From assembly GCF_024171495.1 (NCBI RefSeq), contig NZ_JALJZW010000002.1, positions 248,001 to 312,000 on the forward strand: a stretch of 64,000 nucleotides of DNA, read 5' to 3'. Both the position numbers and the translations under genes were made by a program. Origin of the DNA: Deinococcus sp. HSC-46F16. GTDB lineage: Bacteria; Deinococcota; Deinococci; Deinococcales; Deinococcaceae. The stretch's first letter is position 1. The number at the start of each line of letters is the position of its first letter. The notes below the pieces were generated by a model that was given only the letters and a program-made list of their open reading frames with translations, did not search any database and was not told the origin of the DNA. This document shows positions 1-18,663 of the stretch, piece after piece.

Positions 1-1490
<1,490 letters not shown>

Positions 1491-1535
1491 GCCCCAGCGT
1501 AGGGGACGGAGCGCGGGGCGGGATGGGACCGAACT

Positions 1536-3394
<1,859 letters not shown>

Positions 3395-3398
<4 letters not shown>

Positions 3399-3430
3399 CC
3401 GCGTGCCCCCCGCCCCCGCCCCTGTGTCAT
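3395..3430 (-). CDS. Possible 11-codon leaderless upstream ORF of ftsH
   Basis: An ATG lies 5 nt after TACACT (3436-3441), the leaderless promoter layout used by many genes here. It opens a frame coding MTQGRGRGARG and stops in TGA, whose first two bases are shared with the GTG start of ftsH (GTGA overlap). It could couple ribosomes into ftsH. Alternatively, one missing base in the G-rich tract (3402-3422) would put this ATG in frame with ftsH, making it the true start. The sequence cannot separate the two. Confidence 0.35.
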
Positions 3431-3505
3431 GCCCCAGTGTAGGCCGATGCGTCCGGGAAACTCTGGAAGAGAACTAGCGATGTGGAGGACTGGCCAGTCG
3501 TCAGG

Positions 3506-3526
3506 GTTGAGCGAAGTGCACTCAAG
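3506..3526. promoter_or_regulatory. HAIR element, HspR operator of the dnaK operon
   Basis: Reads GTTGAGC-N7-ACTCAAG against the HAIR consensus CTTGAGT-N7-ACTCAAG: 7 of 7 in the right half and 5 of 7 in the left half, with the exact 7-base spacer. It ends 4 bases before the dnaK -35 box. HspR represses dnaK through HAIR in actinobacteria, and HspR control of chaperone genes is reported for Deinococcus radiodurans. It lies in the ftsH-dnaK intergenic region, so it might also influence ftsH. Confidence 0.8.
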
Positions 3527-3530
3527 TCTA

Positions 3531-3559
3531 TTGACATCTCCAAACTGTAGCCTTATGCT
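3531..3559 (+). promoter_or_regulatory. dnaK promoter
   Basis: TTGACA (3531-3536), a 17-base spacer and TATGCT (3554-3559) form a near-consensus housekeeping-type promoter. Predicted transcription start is about 3565-3567, giving a leader of about 75 nt with AAGGAG (3630-3635) in front of the dnaK ATG. Confidence 0.85.
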
Positions 3560-3562
3560 GTG

Positions 3563-3579
3563 AGCAGTTCAGAACTGCT
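3563..3579. promoter_or_regulatory. Perfect 17-bp palindrome at the dnaK transcription start
   Basis: AGCAGTTC-A-GAACTGCT is an uninterrupted inverted repeat (8-bp arms, 1-base centre). It covers the predicted +1 of dnaK. This is a natural position for a repressor operator, or for a small 5' hairpin in the mRNA. I do not recognise the cognate factor; it is neither CIRCE nor HAIR. Confidence 0.5.
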
Positions 3580-3640
3580 GTCCACCGGGCAGCAGAATCT
3601 TACGTCTGTACCCCTCACTTCTCGGTTTCAAGGAGTCATC

Positions 3641-5527
<1,887 letters not shown>

Positions 5528-5561
5528 GCCCAGCGTCCACTCCGCGCAAGACCACACACCC

Positions 5562-5595
5562 AGGGGAGAGGACGGCTGATTGGCCCCTCTCCCCT
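5562..5595 (+). terminator. Hairpin after dnaK (terminator or attenuator)
   Basis: AGGGGAGAGG (5562-5571) pairs fully with CCTCTCCCCT (5586-5595). It is followed by only a weak T stretch (ATCTT), so partial read-through into grpE is likely. Such a hairpin would make dnaK mRNA more abundant than grpE-dnaJ. The last bases overlap a TATCTT box that could serve as a grpE promoter. Confidence 0.6.
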
Positions 5596-5630
5596 ATCTT
5601 CACACCATGTTTCGCAGACGGGGGACCCCC

Positions 5631-6257
<627 letters not shown>

Positions 6258-6269
6258 GCACCCCGTGGT

Positions 6270-6310
6270 CAGCCGCCAGCCCGTGACAACTCTGTTCCCG
6301 CTGGCGGCTG
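6270..6310 (+). repeat. Inverted repeat between grpE and dnaJ
   Basis: CAGCCGCCAGC (6270-6280) and GCTGGCGGCTG (6300-6310) are perfect 11-base arms around a 19-base loop in the 77-nt gap between grpE and dnaJ. There is no T tract. It may stabilise or process the operon mRNA. Similar GCCGCCAGC/GCGGCCAGC words recur at 37553-37572, so it may be a decayed extragenic repeat. Confidence 0.5.
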
Positions 6311-6334
6311 GCCGCTGAACGCTGGAGGCTCCCT

Positions 6335-7255
6335 ATGGCATACAAGGATTACTACAACGTCCTCGGCGTCACGCGCGGCGCCTCGGACGCGGACATCAAA
6401 AGCGCGTACCGCAAGCTCGCCAAGCAGTACCACCCCGACAAGAACCAGGGGGACGAAAAGGCCGCCGACCGCTTCAAGGAGATCGGGGAAGCCTACGCGG
6501 TCCTCTCTGACCCGGAAAAGCGCAAGCTCTACGACCAGTTCGGCCACACCGGGCAGGTGCCGCCGGGGTACGGCGACGCCGGGAACTTCCAGGGCGGCGA
6601 CTTCGCGGGCTTCGACCCCTCGCAGTTCAGCGACTTCTTCCAGGGCCTCTTCGGCATGGGGGGGCGCCGGGGCGGCGGCTTCCAGGGGGGCACGGGAGGC
6701 TTTCCGGGCGGCGGGCAGGTCAACCTCGACGACCTGCTGGGCGGCATCGGCGGCACCCAGGGGCGGAGATTCGTGCAGAACGTGGAGGGCGAGTTGCAGG
6801 TCACCCTTCAGGAAGCGTTCCAGGGCTCGGACGAGGTCATCAACGTGGACGGCAAGCGCCTCGCCCTGCGCGTGCCTGCCGGAACCCGTGACGGCTCCCG
6901 GCTGCGGCTGGCGGGGCAGGCTCCGGGGGGCGGCGACGTGCTGCTCACCATCCGGGTGCTGGAAGACGCCCGCTTCGACCTGGAGGGCGACGACCTGATC
7001 ACCACGGTGGACGTGCCCGCTCCTGTCGCGGCGCTGGGCGGCTCCGTCACCGTGCCCACGCTGGGGGGCAACGTGACCCTCACCGTGCCGCCCGGCAGCA
7101 GCGGGGGCCGCCGTATGCGCCTGCGCGGGCAGGGCTGGCCGAGGCGGGACGGCACGCGGGGCGATCTCTACGCCCGGCTGAACCTGACCGTGCCCCGCGA
7201 CCTCACCGACGAGGAGCGGGAGCTGTACCGCAAGCTGCGCGAGTTGCGCCCATGA
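6335..7255 (+). CDS. dnaJ: J-domain co-chaperone DnaJ (zinc-finger-less, type II)
   Basis: Stimulates the DnaK ATPase and delivers substrates, 306 aa. The J domain (residues 1-70) contains HPD at about 33-35. A Gly/Phe-rich segment follows (about 75-140), then two beta-rich substrate-binding domains ([10 protein letters not shown]... and [15 protein letters not shown]). The cysteine-rich zinc finger of E. coli DnaJ is absent, as in CbpA and Thermus DnaJ. Start chosen at the ATG preceded by TGGAGG. Third gene of the operon and followed by a strong terminator. Confidence 0.96.
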   Translation: MAYKDYYNVLGVTRGASDADIKSAYRKLAKQYHPDKNQGDEKAADRFKEIGEAYAVLSDPEKRKLYDQFGHTGQVPPGYGDAGNFQGGDFAGFDPSQFSDFFQGLFGMGGRRGGGFQGGTGGFPGGGQVNLDDLLGGIGGTQGRRFVQNVEGELQVTLQEAFQGSDEVINVDGKRLALRVPAGTRDGSRLRLAGQAPGGGDVLLTIRVLEDARFDLEGDDLITTVDVPAPVAALGGSVTVPTLGGNVTLTVPPGSSGGRRMRLRGQGWPRRDGTRGDLYARLNLTVPRDLTDEERELYRKLRELRP

Positions 7256-7260
7256 CCACC

Positions 7261-7305
7261 ACAGCGAGAAGGGCCGCCCGGTGAAGAGGCGGCCCTTCTC
7301 GCTGT
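7261..7305. terminator. Bidirectional terminator between dnaJ and the CBS gene
   Basis: An 18-bp perfect stem, 7261-7278 pairing with 7288-7305, with a 9-base loop, between two convergent genes. It should stop transcription from both sides. Confidence 0.8.
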
Positions 7306-7310
7306 CACGC

Positions 7311-7736
7311 TTACTGGGGATCGACGCTGGGCTGGCTGACCCCTTGCAGGGCCGTCTCGTCGGCATTCCCGCCCGCGCGGACGGCGAGGTCCCCCAGGCT
7401 GACCATGCCCACGACCTTGCCGCCGTCGGTCACGGGCAGGCGGCGAAGCTGGCGGTCGGCCATCTCGCGGGCGGCCTCCTGCACGTCGGTGTCGGCCTCC
7501 ATCGTGAAGACGCTGCCGGTGGTGTAGTCGGTCACGGCGGTGCCGTAGTCGTGACCGTAGGCGACCGCCCGAATCACGATGTCGCGGTCGGTGATGATCC
7601 CGCTGGGGTGCTCCCCGTCCATCACCAGCACGGCCCCGATGTCCTGTTCCAGCATCAAGGTGGCGACTTCCTTGAGGGTGGCCTGGGGGTCCACGGTCAC
7701 GGGGTTGGGGGTCATGATCTCTCGGAGGGTGGGCAT
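7311..7736 (-). CDS. CBS-domain protein
   Basis: 141 aa made almost entirely of two CBS motifs (about residues 7-60 and 72-125), a fold that binds adenine nucleotides or other ligands as an energy sensor. Signature pieces are IMTPNPVTVDP, GIITDRDIV, LRRLPVTDGG and VGMVSLGDLA. No catalytic domain is attached, so it probably acts by binding a partner, as stand-alone CBS pairs do. TAACGT lies 6 nt before the ATG (leaderless type). The target is unknown. Confidence 0.88.
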   Translation of the reverse strand: MPTLREIMTPNPVTVDPQATLKEVATLMLEQDIGAVLVMDGEHPSGIITDRDIVIRAVAYGHDYGTAVTDYTTGSVFTMEADTDVQEAAREMADRQLRRLPVTDGGKVVGMVSLGDLAVRAGGNADETALQGVSQPSVDPQ

Positions 7737-7846
7737 GGGGGGACGTTACCCTGGCGCAGGGCGGCGTCCGGTGGGAGCCAGCTAAAGAGGTCAAGAGAAG
7801 AGGAGAAGGCCGGTGGCCCTCTCCCCTTTCCCGGATGGCTGCGGCT

Positions 7847-10417
<2,571 letters not shown>

Positions 10418-10525
10418 ACCCGGCAGCCTAACGGCCCCCTGGTGACGCCCCCTTAAGCTCAGGTGAGGACGCCTTGAGGCGGCGTCAGGGTCGGGTCAGT
10501 CGCCGGGGGGCCGGGGGCAAGGTTC

Positions 10526-11263
10526 TCAGCGCACGTACTGCACGATCACGCGTCCGTCGCTGGTGCGGCCGTTCATCATGCTGAAGCGCGACACGCTCAG
10601 GACAATCTGCCCCCCCTTGAGCGCGACGAGCTGCACGATCAGGTTGATGCCGTTCTGGGTGTAGGGGTTGTTGCCGCGCAGGTTCCACTCGAACCCGCTC
10701 TGCACGTCGAGGGCACGTTCCTGCCCGTTGTCGGCGACGAACGCCTGCGGCTTGCCGGAAAAGCCCTCCGGCGCCCGCAGCTCGCCCGTCAGCAGGTCGA
10801 TCTCCAGGCCGCGCAGCACCCCGGCCAGACCTGCCACGTCCCCGAAGCGCAGGCGGTTGCCCTCGCGGGTGACGGGCAACTTGACCCGCTTGTTGGACGG
10901 CACCAGCGAAGGCTCGAACAGCACGTAACTGTCGAACTCGGCGCGGCTGATGCCCAGCCGGGGGTCGTAGGCGAGCTTCTCGCCGCGCTGGAACTTGCTC
11001 ATGATCGTCCGCAGCGCCTCGCGGTCGCCCCCCGTCTCCGCGACCCGGGCCGTCAGCGTCACGATCAGGCGGCTGGGCTGCCAGTCCATCAGTTGGGCAC
11101 TCTGTCCCGGCTGCGGCAGCAAGCCCACCAGGCGCGTCAGCCAACCGCTGGGAAGCGGCGTGCCCGCCGGGGCGGCGTGGACCCCCACCGGAGCCAGGGC
11201 CACGCTGCCCAGAACCAGCAGCATCAGAGGAAGGCGAAAGGCGCGCATGCCACGGCGGAGCAT
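10526..11263 (-). CDS. Exported protein of unknown function
   Basis: 245 aa with a signal peptide (LPLMLLVLGSVALAPVGVHA), so exported. No family recognised. The mature part is mixed alpha/beta without cysteines or repeats, ending DGRVIVQYVR. It looks like a globular periplasmic or surface protein. Two starts are possible: ATG 11263 (MLRRGM) or ATG 11248 (MRAFRL); neither has a clear SD, and both leave the signal peptide intact. It is separated from its neighbours and probably monocistronic. Confidence 0.75.
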   Translation of the reverse strand: MLRRGMRAFRLPLMLLVLGSVALAPVGVHAAPAGTPLPSGWLTRLVGLLPQPGQSAQLMDWQPSRLIVTLTARVAETGGDREALRTIMSKFQRGEKLAYDPRLGISRAEFDSYVLFEPSLVPSNKRVKLPVTREGNRLRFGDVAGLAGVLRGLEIDLLTGELRAPEGFSGKPQAFVADNGQERALDVQSGFEWNLRGNNPYTQNGINLIVQLVALKGGQIVLSVSRFSMMNGRTSDGRVIVQYVR

Positions 11264-11358
11264 ACGCGCCCAGGGTGAGAATTGCCCTCCGGCTGCGCCT
11301 CATCCGGCCCCACGCGGGCGTCAGACGGACGTCAGCTTGGCCGGGCGAGGCCCAGGCA

Positions 11359-12276
<918 letters not shown>

Positions 12277-12407
12277 GAGTCCTCCTTGGGTGGGCCTACT
12301 TCGGTGGGCCGCGTAGGCCGGAATGTGCCTCAACATCCTAACCCGGCCGGGTCCAGCGTCCCCGGACACCCGGCCGGGACAGGGGCGGGCAGGGGTAGGA
12401 TGGACCC

Positions 12408-13634
<1,227 letters not shown>

Positions 13635-13651
13635 AGCTCATCCGGATTCGG

Positions 13652-13678
13652 GAGGCCTCCACGCGGGGGCCTCTTTTT
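13652..13678 (+). terminator. Rho-independent terminator after lysN
   Basis: GAGGCCTCC (13652-13660) pairs with GGGGGCCTC (13665-13673, one G-T pair) around a 4-base loop and is followed by TTTTT. Confidence 0.85.
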
Positions 13679-13723
13679 GTTGTCTTCCATCCATCCGGCT
13701 GACCCCCGCTATCATCCCCCCCG

Positions 13724-14550
13724 ATGACCCCGCCGCCGACCCCTTCCGAAGCTCCCCTGGGCGTATTCGACTCCGGCGTGGGGGGCCTGAGCGTGCTCTC
13801 GGAACTGCGCCGGGTGATGCCGGGGCAGGACTTCCTGTATCTCGCGGACACAGCCCATGTGCCTATCGGGGGGCGGCCCGACGAGGAAATTCGTGATCTC
13901 ACCGACCGAGCAGTCTCGGCGCTGCACGCTCGGGGGGCGGGGGGAGTCGTCGTGGCCTGCAACACGGCCTCGGCGTTCAGCCTCACGCACCTGCGGGAGC
14001 GGTACGGTCCGGACTTCCCCGTGATCGGCCTGGTGCCCGCCGTCAAGCCCGCCGTGGCCGCGACCCGCACGGGGGTGGTGGGCGTGCTCGCCACGCCGGG
14101 GACCCTGCGCGGCACGCTCCTCAAGGACGTGATCGAACGCTTCGCGGACCCCGCCGGGGTGCGGGTCCTGACCGCCGTGAGCGCCGAACTCGTGCCGCTG
14201 GTGGAGGCGGGACAGGCCGAGGGCGAGCGGACGCGGGCGGTCCTGCGTGAAGTGCTGACCCCCCTGGACGAGGCCGGGGCCGATCAACTGGTGCTGGGGT
14301 GCACCCATTATCCCTTTCTGGCGCCGAGCATCCGGGCCGAGTTCGGAAACACCTTCACGCTGGTGGACTCGGGGGCGGCGGTGGCGCGGCACGCCCGCAA
14401 CGTGCTCTCGGCGTCGGGGAGGCTGCGGGAGGGGACGGGGAGCGGGCACGTGACCTACCTCGTGACCGGGGACCCGGCGGCGGCTCGGCCAGTGATCACC
14501 ACCCTGACGGGCGAAGACGGGCACAATGTCACGGTGCAGCAGGTGACGAC

Positions 14551-14554
<4 letters not shown>
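13724..14554 (+). CDS. murI: Glutamate racemase
   Basis: Converts L-glutamate to D-glutamate for peptidoglycan, 276 aa. The cofactor-independent racemase motifs are present: GVFDSGVGGLSVL, the first catalytic cysteine in VVACNTASAF, and the second in LGCTHYPFL. ATG with TATCAT 8 nt upstream. Its TGA stop overlaps the proposed TTG start of rph, an arrangement that should couple their translation. Confidence 0.97.
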
Positions 14555-15282
<728 letters not shown>

Positions 15283-15403
15283 AGCCGTTGTCCGAATGGA
15301 CCCGGTGTCGCCCACCCAGCCCGGTCAGAAAGAACCTCTCTCTTTGACCAATGCTCTCGCCGGGCCGCGCCCCTATACTGGCCTTTCAAGCCAAGGAGGC
15401 CAC

Positions 15404-15763
15404 ATGAGCGTGACGGGAGCCATCGGGCGGGCGCTGCTCGCCAGCATCTTCATCAAGAACGGGCTGGACCACCTCCAGAACCCCGAGCCCATCGTGCGGG
15501 CCACGCGCGGCGCGGAGATCCCGCAGCCCGAACTCGCGGTCAAGGCCAACAGCGCCGTGATGGTGGGCGCCGGAACGCTGCTCGCGCTGGGCCTTGCACC
15601 CCGCGCGGCGAGCGCGGCGCTGGCGATCAGCCTGGTGCCGACCACCGTGATCGGCCACCCCTTCTGGGACCGCGAGGGCCGCGAGCGTCAGCAGCAGCAG
15701 AACCAGTTCCTGAAGAACCTGGCGCTGTTCGGGGCGCTGCTGGCGGTGGGCAGCCGCCGCTGA
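15404..15763 (+). CDS. DoxX-family membrane protein
   Basis: 119 aa with about three to four hydrophobic segments, the family signature FIKNGLDHLQNP near the N-terminus and a late VIGHPFWD. DoxX-like proteins are small integral membrane proteins, some linked to thiol or sulfur redox metabolism; the role here is not defined. The start has a strong SD (AAGGAGG, 15393-15399). TATACT (15374-15379) is a good -10 box; the only TTGACC upstream is 24 bases away, too far for a normal spacer. Confidence 0.82.
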   Translation: MSVTGAIGRALLASIFIKNGLDHLQNPEPIVRATRGAEIPQPELAVKANSAVMVGAGTLLALGLAPRAASAALAISLVPTTVIGHPFWDREGRERQQQQNQFLKNLALFGALLAVGSRR

Positions 15764-15769
15764 GCCTGG

Positions 15770-16696
15770 TTACAGCTCCAGTCCGCCCGGCGTCCGCGCC
15801 CCCGCCGGAATCGCCGTGACGAGCACCTCGTATTTGCCCGTCACGAACACCTTGAAGCCCGCCTTCTGCAAGCCCCGGCGGGCTTCGGTCACGTCGGCGG
15901 CGAGCAGGCTGAGGTCGGGGCGGGCGAAGTTGCGGAGCCGTGCGCCGTAGCTCAGCAGGCCGTCGCGGTAGCGGGCATTGGGGTAGCCCAGCACGAAGCC
16001 CCCCGCAGGCGTGAGGTGGTGCCGCCGCAGGGCCGCGAGCAGCACGTCCTGCCGGATGCCGGGGCTCTGGAGCAGGCTCAGCGCGAGGACGAGGTCGAAC
16101 TGGCCCAGCTCCGGCCGGGGCAGGGTGGTCACGTCGAGTTCCAGAAAGGTGCCGCTCGGATGCTGCGCCCGCGCCGCGGCGAGGGCCGAGGTGTCCACGT
16201 CCACGCCGACGACTTCGGGGGTCCGGCCCCGAAGCGCGAGAGCCAGGGCATCCAGCTCCCGGCCCCGGTTCACCCCCAGCGCGAGCACCCGCCCACTCTC
16301 CGGAGGATTCACCCGGCGCAGCGCCTCCACCAGCGTGAAAAGGAACACCGGGTCTTCCAGCTTGTCCACCCGCGCCCAGTCGCCCCCTGCCCCGTAGCCC
16401 CCGGCGTCCGGCTCAGGGGCGTCCGCCCACGCCCGGAACCGCAGGCGCACCCGGCCCTCCCCCATCCGTTCCGGGGTGAGCAGGTGTGCCCCCAGCAGGT
16501 CCGCGAGGTCGGTCCAGGTTTGCCAGGGGCGGTGCAGGCCGTGTGCGGCCGCCTCGCCCGCGTAGAGGCCCACACCCACGTCGGGGTCGGGAACGGTGAA
16601 AGTGACCTCGCCCGCGTCGGCCAAAGCTGTGCGGAGGGCGGGCAGGATGACGGAGAGGGGTTCGTGGGTGAAGTCGAGGTCAGGGGGCGGGGACAC
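15770..16696 (-). CDS. Class I SAM-dependent methyltransferase
   Basis: 308 aa. An N-terminal alpha/beta domain (about 1-125) of unknown type precedes a Rossmann methyltransferase core: motif I VLALGVNRGRELDALAL, then VVGVDVDTSALAAAR and LGQFDLVLALSLLQ. Motif I is atypical (GVNRG instead of GxGxG) but the acidic end of beta 2 (VDVD) is kept. The substrate is unknown. The start is assigned to GTG 16696 because the upstream frame has low-complexity Pro/Arg sequence. It ends 7 bases from the convergent DoxX gene. Confidence 0.75.
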   Translation of the reverse strand: MSPPPDLDFTHEPLSVILPALRTALADAGEVTFTVPDPDVGVGLYAGEAAAHGLHRPWQTWTDLADLLGAHLLTPERMGEGRVRLRFRAWADAPEPDAGGYGAGGDWARVDKLEDPVFLFTLVEALRRVNPPESGRVLALGVNRGRELDALALALRGRTPEVVGVDVDTSALAAARAQHPSGTFLELDVTTLPRPELGQFDLVLALSLLQSPGIRQDVLLAALRRHHLTPAGGFVLGYPNARYRDGLLSYGARLRNFARPDLSLLAADVTEARRGLQKAGFKVFVTGKYEVLVTAIPAGARTPGGLEL

Positions 16697-16787
16697 GGCG
16701 CGTCCGAGCCTACCCTGGGGCGGCGGAGGGGACAAAAGGACGCAGCCCAGACCCGGAAGGGCCTGAGCCGCTGCGAGGGGTGGGGTC

Positions 16788-17084
16788 TCAGGGGCGCAGC
16801 ATGGAGGCGAGCTGGCGCAGACCGTCCTGATCGGCGGCGGGGGCCATCTGCGCGGCCTGCTCGGTGGCATCGGCGAGCGAGGGAAGCAGGGCCGCCGCGC
16901 CGTCGAGGTCGCCGCTTTCCAGCATGGAGCGTAGGCTGGCGAGCTGGCTGGTCAGGCCCCCGGCGCCCGCCGCGCCGCCCAGGGTCTGCTCCCAGGCCGA
17001 GATGTTGCGGATGGCGCTTCCGGCATCCAGGCCAGTCACGCCACCCTGAAGGGCTTGCAGGGTCTGCTGAAGCTGCTCGTTCAT
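16788..17084 (-). CDS. Small helical protein of unknown function
   Basis: 98 aa, with an N-terminal Gln-rich helix (MNEQLQQTLQALQ), a Gly-rich middle and a helical C-terminal half rich in Leu and Ala. No signal peptide, transmembrane segment or cysteine. A consensus SD (AAGGAGG) precedes the ATG, which supports a real, well-translated gene. I recognise no family. It probably heads a transcript that continues into the methyltransferase gene 91 nt downstream. Confidence 0.72.
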   Translation of the reverse strand: MNEQLQQTLQALQGGVTGLDAGSAIRNISAWEQTLGGAAGAGGLTSQLASLRSMLESGDLDGAAALLPSLADATEQAAQMAPAADQDGLRQLASMLRP

Positions 17085-17240
17085 CTCCCTACCTCCTTGT
17101 GATGGTGCCCGGCCATCTCACTCCGCCGGGGCGGGGCAAGCTGTAAGCGTTGATGCAGGTGCGGCCAGAGGTGAAGCTCCGCTTCAGATGAGTGTGGGAC
17201 CCCTTACACCTGCGCCCATCGCGGCGGCATCTGCTGAGGC

Positions 17241-17672
17241 ATGACGGCACCGGACAGTCCCGCCGCCCGGCTGGAAGCCCGCCTGTTGCGGGTGCTGGGG
17301 GCCGTCCACCACGACCCTGACGCCGATGCGCTGGTGCGTCGGCGAGCGGCCATCACCTTCCAGATCACCGACCCCAACGTGACGGTCCGGGTCAGTGGCC
17401 GTGACGGGGTGCGGGCCGTGGTGACTACGGGCGAGGCGGCGCGGGGGGAGACGAGCGACCTGACCTTCGGCCTGAGTGCGCGGGTGGCTCATGCGCTGTG
17501 GCTGGGACAGCTCAATCCCGCCGCCGCCGTGCTCTCCGGGCAGATGACGATGCGCGGGCCGCTGCCCCTCGCCCTGGCGCTGGCTCCGGGCATGCGGGCG
17601 ATGCAGGCGGCGTACCGGGCGGCGGTGGAGGAAGAGGAGGCCGCGGGTCGGGTCAGTACCCCCGGTGGGTGA
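17241..17672 (+). CDS. SCP2 sterol-binding-domain-like protein
   Basis: 143 aa with the layout of a stand-alone SCP2 domain: early strands ITFQITDPNVTVRVSG, a hydrophobic helix near WLGQLNPAAAVLSGQMTMRG (the GKxxxxGD-like turn) and a closing helix. SCP2 domains bind lipids or acyl chains in a hydrophobic tunnel. The C-terminal 20 bases overlap the 3' end of the convergent trmB. The ligand is unknown. Confidence 0.7.
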   Translation: MTAPDSPAARLEARLLRVLGAVHHDPDADALVRRRAAITFQITDPNVTVRVSGRDGVRAVVTTGEAARGETSDLTFGLSARVAHALWLGQLNPAAAVLSGQMTMRGPLPLALALAPGMRAMQAAYRAAVEEEEAAGRVSTPGG

Positions 17673-18663
17673 CCCGTGCCCCCTGCCCTTCCAGCCAGTC
17701 CGTCAGCGCGCCTACCGCTGCCTTCACCCCGGGCGTGACCACCGGGCCGCCGAAGCGCGAGAGCCGGATGAGGTGCGAGCCGTCCTCCCGCGCCGTGATG
17801 CCGACGAGCACCTCCTGGGTGAGTTCGCCCTCCACGACGTGCGCGAGGGCCACCCAGCCGTCCTTGCCGAGACTGGCGTAGAGGTCGAGCAGCACGACGG
17901 TCCAGCCGTCCGGGTTGTTGCGGGTGACGCCGCCACGGGCGGTGTGCTTGGCGAATGCGGTGGGGGCGAAGTCGGCGGGCAGGGTCAGGATCGCGTGGGG
18001 CACGGCAGGGGCATCCTCGGAGTCGGGAAAGCGGGCGGCGGTGACGGGGAACTCGCCTGCCAGGGCGGAGGCCGGAGCCGTCGGCACGAAGCGGGCGTGC
18101 CGGGGGTCCAGGCCGAGGTCGCGCCACTTGCGGGCGTATTTGGTTTCCAGGGCGGCGGGGGGCGGGGGCTCGGTGAGGTGAACGGCCATCACGCCGCTCG
18201 CCCCGGCCTCGCGGCAAGCGAACTCGAAATATTCCTCGTGGTCGGTGGTGAACAGCACGGCCCCGCCCGGTTTCAGGCGGCTCGCGGCCAGCCGAAAGAA
18301 GGGTGCCCGCAGCAGGCGGTGCTCCTCGTGGCCCGCCTTGGGCCAGGGGTCAGGAAAGTTCACCACGATGGCGTCCAAGCTCTCTGGCGGCACCACCTCG
18401 CGGATCAGGGGCGTGGCGGGCAGACGGGTCAGCACCGCACCCCCCAGTCCCGCCGCCCGCAGCCGCCGCTCGGCCTTGAGCAGCGACGTGCCGCTGATTT
18501 CCACGCCGAGGTAATTGGGAGCCTCCGGAAAGCTCGCGGCGAAGTGCGGCCAGAAGCGTCCGTCGCCGAAGCCCACCTCCAGAATCCAGGGGCGCTCCGG
18601 CGTGTCCGGGTACAGGTGGGTGGGCGCGTCGGGGAACTGGAAGTCGGAGAAGCGGTAGATCAT
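17653..18663 (-). CDS. trmB: tRNA (guanine-N7-)-methyltransferase, long form
   Basis: Makes 7-methylguanosine at tRNA position 46. 336 aa, longer than the usual 210-240. Residues 1-205 are the TrmB core: ILEVGFGDGRFW (motif I), NYLGVEISGTSL, VVNFPDPWPKAGHEEHR (the diagnostic FPDPWPK block) and TTDHEEYFE. The C-terminal 110 residues are an extra domain without a family I can name; long forms occur in Deinococcus-Thermus. The ATG overlaps the stop of the upstream FAD gene (ATGA), so the two are coupled. Confidence 0.92.
   Translation of the reverse strand: MIYRFSDFQFPDAPTHLYPDTPERPWILEVGFGDGRFWPHFAASFPEAPNYLGVEISGTSLLKAERRLRAAGLGGAVLTRLPATPLIREVVPPESLDAIVVNFPDPWPKAGHEEHRLLRAPFFRLAASRLKPGGAVLFTTDHEEYFEFACREAGASGVMAVHLTEPPPPAALETKYARKWRDLGLDPRHARFVPTAPASALAGEFPVTAARFPDSEDAPAVPHAILTLPADFAPTAFAKHTARGGVTRNNPDGWTVVLLDLYASLGKDGWVALAHVVEGELTQEVLVGITAREDGSHLIRLSRFGGPVVTPGVKAAVGALTDWLEGQGARVTHRGY

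Noticed and set aside
3500..3640. CIRCE element for HrcA before dnaK
   Set aside because: No TTAGCACTC-N9-GAGTGCTAA repeat; the inverted repeat present fits HAIR instead.
15344..15379. TTGACC plus TATACT as a promoter for the DoxX gene
   Set aside because: The spacer is 24 bases, too long for the usual 16-18; only the -10 box is credible.
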